From Burkholderiaceae bacterium (GTDB lineage: Bacteria; Pseudomonadota; Gammaproteobacteria; Burkholderiales; Burkholderiaceae): a stretch of 64,000 nt of DNA. The stretch covers positions 1-64,000 of the forward strand of contig CANGNV010000006.1 of the NCBI GenBank assembly GCA_947455485.1, given 5' to 3'. Of the stretch, positions 54,117 to 62,758 are shown piece by piece. The stretch's first letter is position 1; each line of letters starts with the position of its first letter. Made by a program: the position numbers and the translations under genes. The notes beneath the pieces are model-generated. The model ran no database searches, was not told where the DNA came from, and worked only from the letters and a program-made list of their open reading frames with translations.

Positions 54117-57100
54117 TTATTTTGCTTGAACAGTGTTGAGCATGGCAGATTCATTGAGGCTTCTGAGAATTTTCCGGATATGGTCTAGACGCTGCTCTAG
54201 TTTCTCAAAATCTTTCTCTTTTTGGGGGAGAATTTTTAACTTATCTTGCCCATTGAGTTGAATGTATTTGGATGACTGAATCAATTGAATGATCTTCATT
54301 GGGTCAATCGGGGGATTGGGGATGAACTGAATCTGTATCGAGGCTGGGCTAGCATCGATTTTCTTGATCCCAAAGCCAGCCATTTCTAGGCGTAATCGAT
54401 GGGTTTCATAGAGTGATTTAGCTTGGTCAGGCAAATCGCCATAGCGATCTACCAACTCTTCACGCAATCCCATGAGTTCAGAGAAATCATTTGTACCGGC
54501 GAAGCGCTTGTACATGGAAAGCCGCTCATGAACATCGGGGCAATAGTCGTTCGGGAAGAGGGCAGGTACACCCAGATTGACATCGGTAGTCGCCTGCAAC
54601 GGAGATAGTAAGTCTGGTTCTTTGCCGCTACGCAAGGATTTAACTGCACGATTGAGCATCTCGGTATACAGCTGAAATCCAATCTCATGAATTTCACCAG
54701 ATTGTTTATCGCCAAGGACTTCACCTGCGCCACGGATTTCCAAATCATGCATTGCCAAATAGAAACCAGACCCCAGTTCCTCCATGGCTTGAATTGCATT
54801 TAAACGCAGTTGCGCTTGCTTGCTAAGAGCCTCAGGGTCAGGCACTAGCAAATAGGCATAGGCTTGGTGATGAGAGCGCCCAACACGACCGCGCAATTGA
54901 TGCAACTGCGCTAATCCAAACTTGTCTGCGCGATGCATGATGATGGTGTTAGCAGTTGGAACGTCAATACCTGTTTCAATAATGGTGGTGCATAACAAGA
55001 TATTCGTGCGTTGAGTCACAAACTCACGCATGACTGATTCCAGTTCGCGTTCATGCATCTGACCGTGCGCTACGCTAATGCGCGCCTCCGGAATAAGCTC
55101 TTGCAAGGCATGTTTACGGTTTTGAATGGTTTCAACTTCGTTATGCAGGAAGTAAACCTGTCCGCCACGCTTAATCTCCCGAAGCACGGCCTCACGAATA
55201 ACGCCATCACCTTCACGGCGTACAAACGTTTTAATTGCTAAGCGCTTCTGCGGGGCGGTTGCGATGATGGAGAATTCACGTAAACCTTCCATTGCCATAC
55301 CAAGAGTTCTTGGGATTGGTGTAGCAGTCAGGGTAAGGATATCCACTTCAGCGCGCAATGCCTTCAGAGCATCCTTTTGTCGGACACCAAAACGATGCTC
55401 CTCATCCACGATAACCAAACCTAAATTAGCAAACTGAGTTTCTTTTGAAAGAAGCTTATGTGTACCAATGATGATGTCAGCCTCGCCTTTAGCAATTGCC
55501 TCTAGGGCTGCATTAATTTCTTTAGCGGTTTTAAAGCGTGAAAGCTCAACAATGCGAACAGGCCAATCAGCAAAGCGATCTTTCCACGTTGCGACGTGCT
55601 GTTCGGCGAGCAGGGTGGTTGGCGCCAAGATAGCAACTTGTTTGCCACCCATCACCGCAACAAAGCTGGCACGTAATGCAACCTCAGTCTTACCGAAGCC
55701 AACATCACCACACACCAGTCGATCCATTGGTGTACCGCTGGTCATATCACCGATGACTGCGGCAATCGCATTTGCTTGATCCGGAGTTTCTTCAAAGCCA
55801 AAGCTTTCAGCAAAGGCTGCGTAATCATGTGCCGAGAATTCGAAGGCATGACCTTTTCGAATGGCTCTGGCTGCATATAGACTCAGTAGCTCAGCAGCAG
55901 TATCTCGAATTTGTTGTGCAGCTTTACGTCTTGCCTTATCCCATTGGCCAGAACCTAATTGGTGCAATGGTGCTGAATCAGGATCTGAACCTGCATATCG
56001 GGTCACCATCTGTAGTTGTTGCACTGGTACATACAGGGTTGCATCTTTGGCGTAAACCAAGTGCAGGAACTCTTCAAAAATGGGCTCTTCTTTGGGGGGC
56101 GCTAAATTGAGAAGCACTAAGCCTTGATAGCGACCAATCCCATGATCTGAGTGAACAACGGGGTCACCAATCTTGAGCTCAGATAAGTCCTTAAAGAGCA
56201 TATCCGGATCAGCGCTCTCAGTTTCTTTACCCTTGCGTCGTTGACGTGCGGTGGTGGTAAAGAGCTCAGCCTCGGTAACAACGATGAGGTTTTCAGCTGG
56301 CCATGTAAAGCCGTTAAAGAGTTGCGCTGTGACTAGACCAAAAAGTGAATCACTCTTAATAAAGTCAGCAATCCCATCAAAGCCTTCCGGCTTTAATGGG
56401 TAGAGTGGTTTGCCATTCTGCCCGGCAACCGAATTACTCTCTTCAAAGAGTTGGCGAATGGATTCTTTGCGGCCATTGCTATCACTACAAATAAGTACGC
56501 GTACTTTTTCTTGACAAACCAAAGCGCGCAAACGATTCATCGGATCGGCATCACGACGATGGACTGCTAAATCAGGTACAGCTAAAAATTGTGGAGCGGC
56601 TTTTGATTCTTTATCTGCCTCTTTATCTAATGCCAAACGCGCATTAGGTTTAGCTGCTGTAAAAAATTGATCGACATCTAGGAATAACTCTGCCGGCGGA
56701 AGAATAGGGCGATCAAGATCATGCTTTAAGAATTCATATCTAGAAAGCGTATCTTTCCAAAAGCCCTTAATCGACTCCTCAACATCCCCGATGCTGACTA
56801 TCCAGACTGGATCACCTGAGCGGGGGAAGTAATCAAAGACTGTCGATGACTCCTCAAAGAAGAGGGGCAAGTACGATTCGATGCCAGCGCTAGGGATTCC
56901 GAGGTTGGCATCTTTATAAATTGAGCAACGCGTTGGATCACCTTCAAATACTTCGCGCCATCTGCCACGGAAGGCGGTACGTGAAGCATCATCAAAAGGA
57001 AATTCATGGCCCGGTAATAGGCGAACTTCTTTAACGGGATAGAGGCTACGCTGTGTATCTGGATCAAAAGCTCGAATTTGTTCAATCTCATCACCAAAGA

Positions 57101-57671
57101 GATCCAGGCGATAAGGCAGACTCGAACCCATTGGAAATAAATCAATCAAGCCACCGCGAATACTGTATTCACCTGGACGCATGACTGCGCTGACGGGATC
57201 GTAACCGGCTTGTTGCAGCTGAAGTTTTAGTGCCGCCTCATTGAGCTTGTCACCTTGTCTAAAAAAGAAGGTGTGGCCAGATAAAAAGGTTGGTGGCCCG
57301 AGTCGCTGTAGAGCCGTGGTGATAGGCACCAAGACAATGTCGCAACTGCCGTTGAGTAATTCATAGAGCGTTGCTAAGCGTTCTGAGACCAAATCCTGGT
57401 GAGGTGAGAAATGGTCATACGGCAGAATTTCCCAATCTGGCAGTAGGCGTGTTTTGAGCTGTGGGGCAAAAGCCGGAATTTCCTCAAGAAGACGCTGGGC
57501 TTCCTGCGCCTGTGCGCAGAAAATAACCATGACTGAGAATTCAGATCGGTACCGTAGGGCGGATTGGGCTATTAATGCGGCATCCGATGAGCCAACGAGT
57601 CCTGAAAAGGTAAAGCGCTGCCCAGCCCGGGGTGCGGGTATGGGGGGTGCTAGTTTTAATGCATCAGACAT
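54117..57671 (-). CDS. mfd: Transcription-repair coupling factor
   Basis: The 1184-residue Mfd removes stalled RNA polymerase and recruits UvrA. Domains in order are the UvrB-like N-terminus (1-350), the RNA polymerase-interacting region (KIGDPVVHSDHGIGRYQGLVLL near 510), the SF2 translocase with GDVGFGKTEVALRA and DEEHRFGVRQKDALK, the TRG motif, and a C-terminal TRCF domain. Length matches the family (about 1150). It is divergent from ispD, whose start is only 23 bp away. Confidence 0.96.
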   Translation of the reverse strand: MSDALKLAPPIPAPRAGQRFTFSGLVGSSDAALIAQSALRYRSEFSVMVIFCAQAQEAQRLLEEIPAFAPQLKTRLLPDWEILPYDHFSPHQDLVSERLATLYELLNGSCDIVLVPITTALQRLGPPTFLSGHTFFFRQGDKLNEAALKLQLQQAGYDPVSAVMRPGEYSIRGGLIDLFPMGSSLPYRLDLFGDEIEQIRAFDPDTQRSLYPVKEVRLLPGHEFPFDDASRTAFRGRWREVFEGDPTRCSIYKDANLGIPSAGIESYLPLFFEESSTVFDYFPRSGDPVWIVSIGDVEESIKGFWKDTLSRYEFLKHDLDRPILPPAELFLDVDQFFTAAKPNARLALDKEADKESKAAPQFLAVPDLAVHRRDADPMNRLRALVCQEKVRVLICSDSNGRKESIRQLFEESNSVAGQNGKPLYPLKPEGFDGIADFIKSDSLFGLVTAQLFNGFTWPAENLIVVTEAELFTTTARQRRKGKETESADPDMLFKDLSELKIGDPVVHSDHGIGRYQGLVLLNLAPPKEEPIFEEFLHLVYAKDATLYVPVQQLQMVTRYAGSDPDSAPLHQLGSGQWDKARRKAAQQIRDTAAELLSLYAARAIRKGHAFEFSAHDYAAFAESFGFEETPDQANAIAAVIGDMTSGTPMDRLVCGDVGFGKTEVALRASFVAVMGGKQVAILAPTTLLAEQHVATWKDRFADWPVRIVELSRFKTAKEINAALEAIAKGEADIIIGTHKLLSKETQFANLGLVIVDEEHRFGVRQKDALKALRAEVDILTLTATPIPRTLGMAMEGLREFSIIATAPQKRLAIKTFVRREGDGVIREAVLREIKRGGQVYFLHNEVETIQNRKHALQELIPEARISVAHGQMHERELESVMREFVTQRTNILLCTTIIETGIDVPTANTIIMHRADKFGLAQLHQLRGRVGRSHHQAYAYLLVPDPEALSKQAQLRLNAIQAMEELGSGFYLAMHDLEIRGAGEVLGDKQSGEIHEIGFQLYTEMLNRAVKSLRSGKEPDLLSPLQATTDVNLGVPALFPNDYCPDVHERLSMYKRFAGTNDFSELMGLREELVDRYGDLPDQAKSLYETHRLRLEMAGFGIKKIDASPASIQIQFIPNPPIDPMKIIQLIQSSKYIQLNGQDKLKILPQKEKDFEKLEQRLDHIRKILRSLNESAMLNTVQAK

Positions 57672-57694
57672 CTGCGCTCATTATAGAATCAGGT

Positions 57695-58444
57695 ATGCAC
57701 CCAGCAAATCAATCCTCACCCCAATGTCACGCCTTGTTACCTACGGCTGGAATGGGGTCTAGGCTTGGTGGAGCTTTGCCAAAGCAGTTCCAGGAGTTGG
57801 CAGGAAAGCCGATGTTGGCCTATGCCCTAGAGGCCTTTATTGCCACCCCGGAGATTGCCTCTATTTGGGTGGGAGTTAGCCCCGGCTTTATAGACAATCC
57901 TATCCTGAGCTCACTTTCCAGTAAGTCTGCCTCCATTCAATTTCTTCCGAGCGGTGGTCCAACTCGTCAAGAAACTGTCAGAAATACTTTGGCAGCCATG
58001 CTCAAGGCAGGTATTCCTCAGACTGATTGGGTACTAGTTCATGACGCTGCCCGACCTGGAATTTCTTCCGAGCTGATTCAAAAACTGATTCGTGCTGTCG
58101 CTCAAGCTGGTGAGGGCGGTCTCTTGGCAATGCCTTTGGCGGATACCTTAAAAATGGCTGATGCCAACTCGGCAATTGCCGGCAATCCCAATAGGGCGAT
58201 GAAGACAATTTCTCGTGATCACCTTTGGCAGGCGCAAACGCCCCAGATGTTTGGTCTGAAACGCCTGCATGATGCAATTGAAGAAGGCATACGACTAGAA
58301 GCCGATATTACGGATGAGGCAAGTGCAATGGAGCTTGCAGGCTCTAACCCACTATTAATAGAGGGCGCTACTTGTAACTTCAAAGTAACCCACCCAGCAG
58401 ATTGGGATTTGATGCAAACCATCTTGCAGGCATCCAGCAAATAA
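57695..58444 (+). CDS. ispD: 2-C-methyl-D-erythritol 4-phosphate cytidylyltransferase
   Basis: The 249-residue IspD adds CMP to MEP in the non-mevalonate isoprenoid route. The nucleotide motif ALLPTAGMGSRLGGALPKQFQELAGKPML is at the N-terminus; VLVHDAARPGI and KTISRDHLWQAQTPQMF are conserved. ATG 57695 is chosen; the frame extends 21 codons upstream but overlaps mfd. It is followed by ispF, a usual pair. Confidence 0.94.
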   Translation: MHPANQSSPQCHALLPTAGMGSRLGGALPKQFQELAGKPMLAYALEAFIATPEIASIWVGVSPGFIDNPILSSLSSKSASIQFLPSGGPTRQETVRNTLAAMLKAGIPQTDWVLVHDAARPGISSELIQKLIRAVAQAGEGGLLAMPLADTLKMADANSAIAGNPNRAMKTISRDHLWQAQTPQMFGLKRLHDAIEEGIRLEADITDEASAMELAGSNPLLIEGATCNFKVTHPADWDLMQTILQASSK

Positions 58445-58471
58445 GCTCTTAGAACCTATAACGACAACTCA

Positions 58472-58975
58472 ATGACTTCAAACGCTTCCCACATCCCTCA
58501 GTTTCGTATTGGTCAAGGTTATGACGTTCATGCCTTAGTTGCGGATCGTAAATTGATATTAGGCGGCGTTCATGTTCCTAGTGATAAAGGTCTACTAGGG
58601 CATTCAGATGCAGATGCCTTGCTGCATGCATTAACCGATGCGTTGCTGGGCGCCGCTGGATTGAATGACATTGGCCAGCTATTTCCAGATACTGATCCCC
58701 AGTTTAAGGATATGGATAGCCGAATTTTGCTCAGAGCCGCTCTTCAGAAGATTCAGGCGGCTGGGTTTCAGGTAGGCAACGTCGATGCGACGATTATTTG
58801 CCAAAAGCCCAAATTAGCTACTTTTTTGCCCGATATGGTCCGCAATATCGCAGTAGATTTGGCTGTCACACCAAGCCATGTCAACCTGAAGGCCAAAACC
58901 AATGAATCCCTTGGGCACTTAGGTAGAGGTGAGGGCATTGCAGTCCATGCGGTGGCTTTGCTCTATAAGGCTTAA
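58472..58975 (+). CDS. ispF: 2-C-methyl-D-erythritol 2,4-cyclodiphosphate synthase
   Basis: The 167-residue IspF makes the cyclodiphosphate. The metal-binding [21 protein letters not shown] contains Asp and His; [29 protein letters not shown] and [24 protein letters not shown] are conserved. It lies 27 bp after ispD and is not fused to it. Trimer formation is a family property. Confidence 0.95.
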   Translation: MTSNASHIPQFRIGQGYDVHALVADRKLILGGVHVPSDKGLLGHSDADALLHALTDALLGAAGLNDIGQLFPDTDPQFKDMDSRILLRAALQKIQAAGFQVGNVDATIICQKPKLATFLPDMVRNIAVDLAVTPSHVNLKAKTNESLGHLGRGEGIAVHAVALLYKA

Positions 58976-59056
58976 ATATCCTCCAAAACCGCTAAGCATT
59001 GTAGAATTACGGTCTTTAGAGTGAAGCTTCAGCTCGGTAGTGTTTGCGGAATTCGC

Positions 59057-59143
59057 GCGAGGATGGCGAAATTGGTAGACGCACCAGGTTTAGGTCCTGA
59101 CGCCAGCAATGGTGTGGGGGTTCGAGTCCCCCTCCTCGCACCA
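59057..59143 (+). tRNA. tRNA-Leu (anticodon TAG)
   Basis: This 87-nt class II tRNA has acceptor GCGAGGA / TCCTCGC, anticodon loop TTTAGGT giving TAG (CUA and related codons), a long variable arm and a GGGTTCGAGTCCCC T-arm, with CCA encoded (59141-59143). It lies 82 bp after ispF and 56 bp before tig. Confidence 0.96.
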
Positions 59144-59199
59144 CAAGATAGCTACTTGGCTTGGGCTTCACATATCCGATTTTCAATTAAGAGACGAGA

Positions 59200-60537
59200 A
59201 TGGCTGTGCAGATAGAAAATTTAGGTCAGTTAGACCGCAAAGTGACCTTAGAGTTCGCTCGTGCCGATTTGGCTAAGGCAAGAGAAGACCGTTTGGCTAA
59301 ATTGGGTAAGACCATGAAAGCTCCAGGCTTCCGTCCAGGCAAAGTGCCTAAGAACATGGTTGAAAAACAATACGGCATGCAAGTGGATTTCGAGCTTCAG
59401 TTCGATAAAGCTTCTGAACTCTTCTATGACTTAGCGCAAAAAGAGAAAATCCTTTTGGCAGGCCAACCACGCCTTGACCCAAAATCTGAATTAGACGCAG
59501 ACAAGATTGTGTTTGATGCTTACTTTGAAGTATTGCCAGAAGTAAAGATTGGCGATTTCAGTAAAGCAGAAGTCACTAAATACACGACTGATATTTCCGA
59601 TGCAGAAATTGATCGCGCATTAGATGTATTGCGTAAGCAACAAGTGCATTACCATCCGCGCGGCGAAGCCGGTGCACATGGTGATGGTGGCGCAAACACG
59701 GCTGCTCAGGCTGGCGACCAAGTCGTCATCGACTTCGTTGGCAAGATCGATGGTGTTGAGTTTGCTGGCGGTAAAGCTGAAAACTTTGAATACGTTCTTG
59801 GTGAAGGCCGCATGCTTCCAGAATTTGAAGCTGCAACATTGGGTCTCAAAGCGGGTGAGAGCAAAACTTTCCCATTAAGCTTCCCAGCGGATTACCACGG
59901 TAAAGACGTAGCCGGCAAGACTGCTGACTTCACTATTACTGTTAAGTCAGTCAATTGGGCGCACCTGCCAGCAATTGATGATGCGTTTGCATTGTCTTTG
60001 GGTGTTACTGAAGGTGGCGTTGCCAAAATGCGTGAAGAAGTAAAAGAGAACTTAGACCGTGAAACAAAACGTCGTATTACTTCCTTGTTAAAAGGTGAGG
60101 TAATGGAAAAGCTCAACAGCATTTGCGAACTAGATGCGCCAAAATCTTTGGTTGCTCAAGAACAAGAGCGTTTAGTTGAGTCTGCACGCCAAGACTTGAT
60201 GCAGCGTGGTATTCCTAATGCGAAAGATGCACCGATCCCTGCTGAAATGTTTGCTGAGCAAGCGCTCAAGCGTGTTCGTCTTGGTTTGATTCTGAGCGAC
60301 TTGGTTAAGCAGCAAAACTTAGCTGCAACTGCAGATCAAATTAAAGCTGAGATTGATGAACAAGCAGCTACTTACGAAGATCCTAAAGAAGTAGTGCGTT
60401 GGTTCTATAGCAATCCAAGCCGCCTCAAAGATATCGAGAACTTGGTATTAGAAGATAACGTGATTAAGTATTTCACTTCGCAAGCTAAAGTGATCGATAA
60501 AGCAGTTACCTTCGAAGAACTCAGCAAGCTCAACTAA
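59200..60537 (+). CDS. tig: Trigger factor
   Basis: The 445-residue ribosome-bound chaperone and peptidyl-prolyl isomerase has an N-terminal ribosome-binding domain with the GFRPGKVPKNMVEKQYG signature near residues 43-60, an FKBP-type PPIase domain (about 160-245) and a C-terminal chaperone domain. A 15-20-residue Gly/Ala/His-rich stretch (RGEAGAHGDGGANTAAQAGDQ), just before the PPIase core, looks like a loop insertion. tig is followed by clpP and clpX, a classic order. ATG 59200 lies after a GAGACGAG region. Confidence 0.95.
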   Translation: MAVQIENLGQLDRKVTLEFARADLAKAREDRLAKLGKTMKAPGFRPGKVPKNMVEKQYGMQVDFELQFDKASELFYDLAQKEKILLAGQPRLDPKSELDADKIVFDAYFEVLPEVKIGDFSKAEVTKYTTDISDAEIDRALDVLRKQQVHYHPRGEAGAHGDGGANTAAQAGDQVVIDFVGKIDGVEFAGGKAENFEYVLGEGRMLPEFEAATLGLKAGESKTFPLSFPADYHGKDVAGKTADFTITVKSVNWAHLPAIDDAFALSLGVTEGGVAKMREEVKENLDRETKRRITSLLKGEVMEKLNSICELDAPKSLVAQEQERLVESARQDLMQRGIPNAKDAPIPAEMFAEQALKRVRLGLILSDLVKQQNLAATADQIKAEIDEQAATYEDPKEVVRWFYSNPSRLKDIENLVLEDNVIKYFTSQAKVIDKAVTFEELSKLN

Positions 60538-60563
60538 GTATTCATTAATAAAGGCCTGATCAC

Positions 60564-61193
60564 ATGAACCAGAATCATTTCCAGTCTGAGAATTTAGAGC
60601 CCAAAGGTTTGGGTTTAGTTCCAATGGTGATTGAAACCTCTGGTCGAGGTGAGAGAGCCTATGACATTTACTCTCGCTTACTTAGAGAACGCGTTGTTTT
60701 CTTAGTTGGCGAAGTAAATGATCAAACTGCAAACTTAGTGATTGCCCAGTTGCTATTCCTCGAGAGTGAAAATCCAGATAAAGAAATTTCTCTGTACATC
60801 AACTCTCCTGGCGGTTCCGTTTCTGCCGGTCTAGCAATCTACGACACCATGCAATTCATCAAGCCACACGTCAGTACTTTGTGCATGGGTATGGCTGCGA
60901 GCATGGGTGCATTCCTGTTATGTGCTGGCGAGAAAGGCAAGCGTTATGCATTGCCTAATTCACGCGTAATGATTCACCAGCCATTAGGTGGCGCGCGTGG
61001 CCAAGCCTCTGATATTGAAATTCAAGCGCGTGAGATTCTCTATTTGCGTGAACGCTTGAACAAGATTTTGGCTGATCGCACCGGTCAATCGATCGAAACG
61101 ATTGCTAAAGACACTGATCGCGATAACTTCATGTCCGCAGATCAGGCTCAAGAGTATGGCTTGATCGATAAAGTGATCGATAAGCGCCCTTAA
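60564..61193 (+). CDS. clpP: ATP-dependent Clp protease proteolytic subunit
   Basis: The 209-residue ClpP forms the proteolytic barrel. The catalytic Ser is in [11 protein letters not shown] near residue 112, His in MIHQPLGG near 137, and Asp in TDRDNFMS near 187. Length matches the family. It is between tig and clpX, 26 bp from each. The N-terminal ~14 residues are a propeptide-like extension. Confidence 0.96.
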   Translation: MNQNHFQSENLEPKGLGLVPMVIETSGRGERAYDIYSRLLRERVVFLVGEVNDQTANLVIAQLLFLESENPDKEISLYINSPGGSVSAGLAIYDTMQFIKPHVSTLCMGMAASMGAFLLCAGEKGKRYALPNSRVMIHQPLGGARGQASDIEIQAREILYLRERLNKILADRTGQSIETIAKDTDRDNFMSADQAQEYGLIDKVIDKRP

Positions 61194-61218
61194 TACGTAT
61201 TCATTTTAGATATATACC

Positions 61219-62580
61219 TTGAGCGATAAAAACACTACCAATAGCGCAGATAAAGTTCTGTATTGCTCTTTCTGCGGCAAGAGTCAGCATGAAGTAAAGA
61301 AACTGATTGCCGGACCTTCTGTATTTATTTGCGATGAGTGCATCGACTTGTGTACCGACGTCATTCAAGAAGAACTCGCTAAGCTTCCTAAGGCTGAGGG
61401 CGATGACGCTTTACCAACACCACACGAGATTCGTGAGAATTTAGACCAGTACGTGATTGGTCAAGATCATGCGAAGAAGACTTTGGCTGTGGCGGTTTAC
61501 AACCACTACAAGCGTTTACAGTATTTGCCAAAACCCAAAAAAGAGAAGCTGGATAAAGACGGCAAGCCCATCGAGGTTGCCGACAAAAAGGAATCCAAGG
61601 TTCCCGCCAAAGCAATGGTTGATGGTGTTGAATTAGCAAAGAGCAATATTTTGCTGATTGGCCCTACAGGATCTGGCAAGACATTGCTGGCTCAGACTTT
61701 AGCGCGCATGTTGGACGTTCCATTTGTAATGGCTGATGCGACCACATTAACCGAGGCTGGTTATGTTGGTGAAGATGTAGAAAACATTATTCAAAAGCTA
61801 TTGCAAGCCTGTGACTACAACGTAGAAAAAGCACAGCGCGGTATTGTGTATATCGATGAGATCGATAAGATCTCCCGCAAGTCGGATAACCCATCCATTA
61901 CTCGTGACGTATCAGGCGAGGGCGTTCAGCAAGCTCTGTTAAAGCTGGTTGAAGGCACGATGGCTTCTGTGCCTCCTCAAGGTGGACGCAAGCATCCGAA
62001 CCAAGATTTCTTGCAAGTGGATACGACCAATATCCTATTTATCTGTGGCGGTGCATTTGATGGCCTTGAGAAGGTCATTCAGCAGCGTACTGCTAAGACA
62101 GGCATTGGATTTAATGCCACGGTTCCAGGTAAAGATGATCGCGGCGTTAGCGACCTCTTAATCGAGGTGGAGCCAGAGGATTTAATCAAGTTTGGCCTGA
62201 TTCCTGAGCTGATTGGTCGCTTGCCTGTTGTGGCGACTTTGGCGCAGTTGGACGAAACAGCCCTAATTCAGATCCTGACTGAGCCTAAGAATGCCCTGGT
62301 TAAGCAATATCAAGCGCTATTAACGATGGAAGGCTCTGAGCTTGAAGTTCGGCCAGCAGCGCTGTCAGCCATTGCCAAGAAAGCAATTGCTCGCAAAACC
62401 GGTGCACGTGGCCTGCGCTCAATTCTTGAGGGATCCCTCATGGATGTAATGTATGACCTGCCATCTTTGAAGAATGTTCAAAAGGTGGTTATCGATGAAA
62501 ATACCATCGCTGAGGGTGGAAAGCCCCTTTTGGTCTACAAGCAGGGTGACGAATCCACAGAAATGAGCAAAAAAGCCTAA
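61219..62580 (+). CDS. clpX: ATP-dependent Clp protease ATP-binding subunit ClpX
   Basis: The 453-residue unfoldase has an N-terminal zinc-binding domain with Cys residues in [12 protein letters not shown] and [10 protein letters not shown], Walker [13 protein letters not shown] near residue 143, Walker [10 protein letters not shown], and sensor-2 [11 protein letters not shown] lysine-rich insert ([15 protein letters not shown]) is near residues 103-118, longer than in E. coli ClpX (424 residues). The start codon is TTG 61219; a weak site precedes it. It delivers substrates to ClpP. Confidence 0.95.
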   Translation: MSDKNTTNSADKVLYCSFCGKSQHEVKKLIAGPSVFICDECIDLCTDVIQEELAKLPKAEGDDALPTPHEIRENLDQYVIGQDHAKKTLAVAVYNHYKRLQYLPKPKKEKLDKDGKPIEVADKKESKVPAKAMVDGVELAKSNILLIGPTGSGKTLLAQTLARMLDVPFVMADATTLTEAGYVGEDVENIIQKLLQACDYNVEKAQRGIVYIDEIDKISRKSDNPSITRDVSGEGVQQALLKLVEGTMASVPPQGGRKHPNQDFLQVDTTNILFICGGAFDGLEKVIQQRTAKTGIGFNATVPGKDDRGVSDLLIEVEPEDLIKFGLIPELIGRLPVVATLAQLDETALIQILTEPKNALVKQYQALLTMEGSELEVRPAALSAIAKKAIARKTGARGLRSILEGSLMDVMYDLPSLKNVQKVVIDENTIAEGGKPLLVYKQGDESTEMSKKA

Positions 62581-62589
62581 TTTCTAGTC

Positions 62590-62647
62590 TTTTTTGCTGT
62601 TTTTGCAGGGTTTTCGCTCACTTTTTGCATATTTCCCCCTTGTTTTT
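62590..62647 (+). promoter_or_regulatory. Helically phased T-tracts upstream of lon
   Basis: Six runs of 3-6 T's have centres at about 62592, 62602, 62612, 62624, 62633 and 62645, i.e. spacings of roughly 9-12 bp. Such phasing generally gives intrinsically curved DNA, which can stimulate a promoter or bind nucleoid proteins. Confidence 0.5.
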
Positions 62648-62666
62648 CACTAGGTGGCACCCATAT
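62639..62666 (+). promoter_or_regulatory. Candidate sigma-32-like heat-shock promoter of lon
   Basis: CTTGTTT (62639-62645) and CCCATAT (62660-62666) are separated by 14 bp and resemble the sigma-32 consensus CTTGAAA-N13-14-CCCCATAT. lon is a heat-shock gene in many bacteria. Transcription would start near 62673. Confidence 0.55.
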
Positions 62667-62688
62667 AGGTAGTATCCTATTCCTAAAT

Positions 62689-62719
62689 AATGTCCGTATG
62701 TAGTAGTACGACATTTTTT
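62689..62719 (+). terminator. Hairpin with T-run in the clpX-lon gap
   Basis: AATGTC(C)GTA / TAC-GACATT (62689-62698, 62707-62715) pairs with one bulge around an 8-nt loop and is followed by TTTT. It may end clpX transcripts. If lon starts at the upstream promoter, it would instead lie in the lon leader as an attenuator. Confidence 0.5.
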
Positions 62720-62758
62720 GAGAATTTTACGGAATGACTATTTTGGAGGAATTGCCCC

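Noticed and set aside
57632-57694. Upstream extension of ispD into mfd.
   Set aside because: The extra residues do not resemble IspD and would overlap mfd; ATG 57695 fits.
59021-59215. A short + strand frame spanning tRNA-Leu.
   Set aside because: It is explained by the tRNA and by the trigger factor start.
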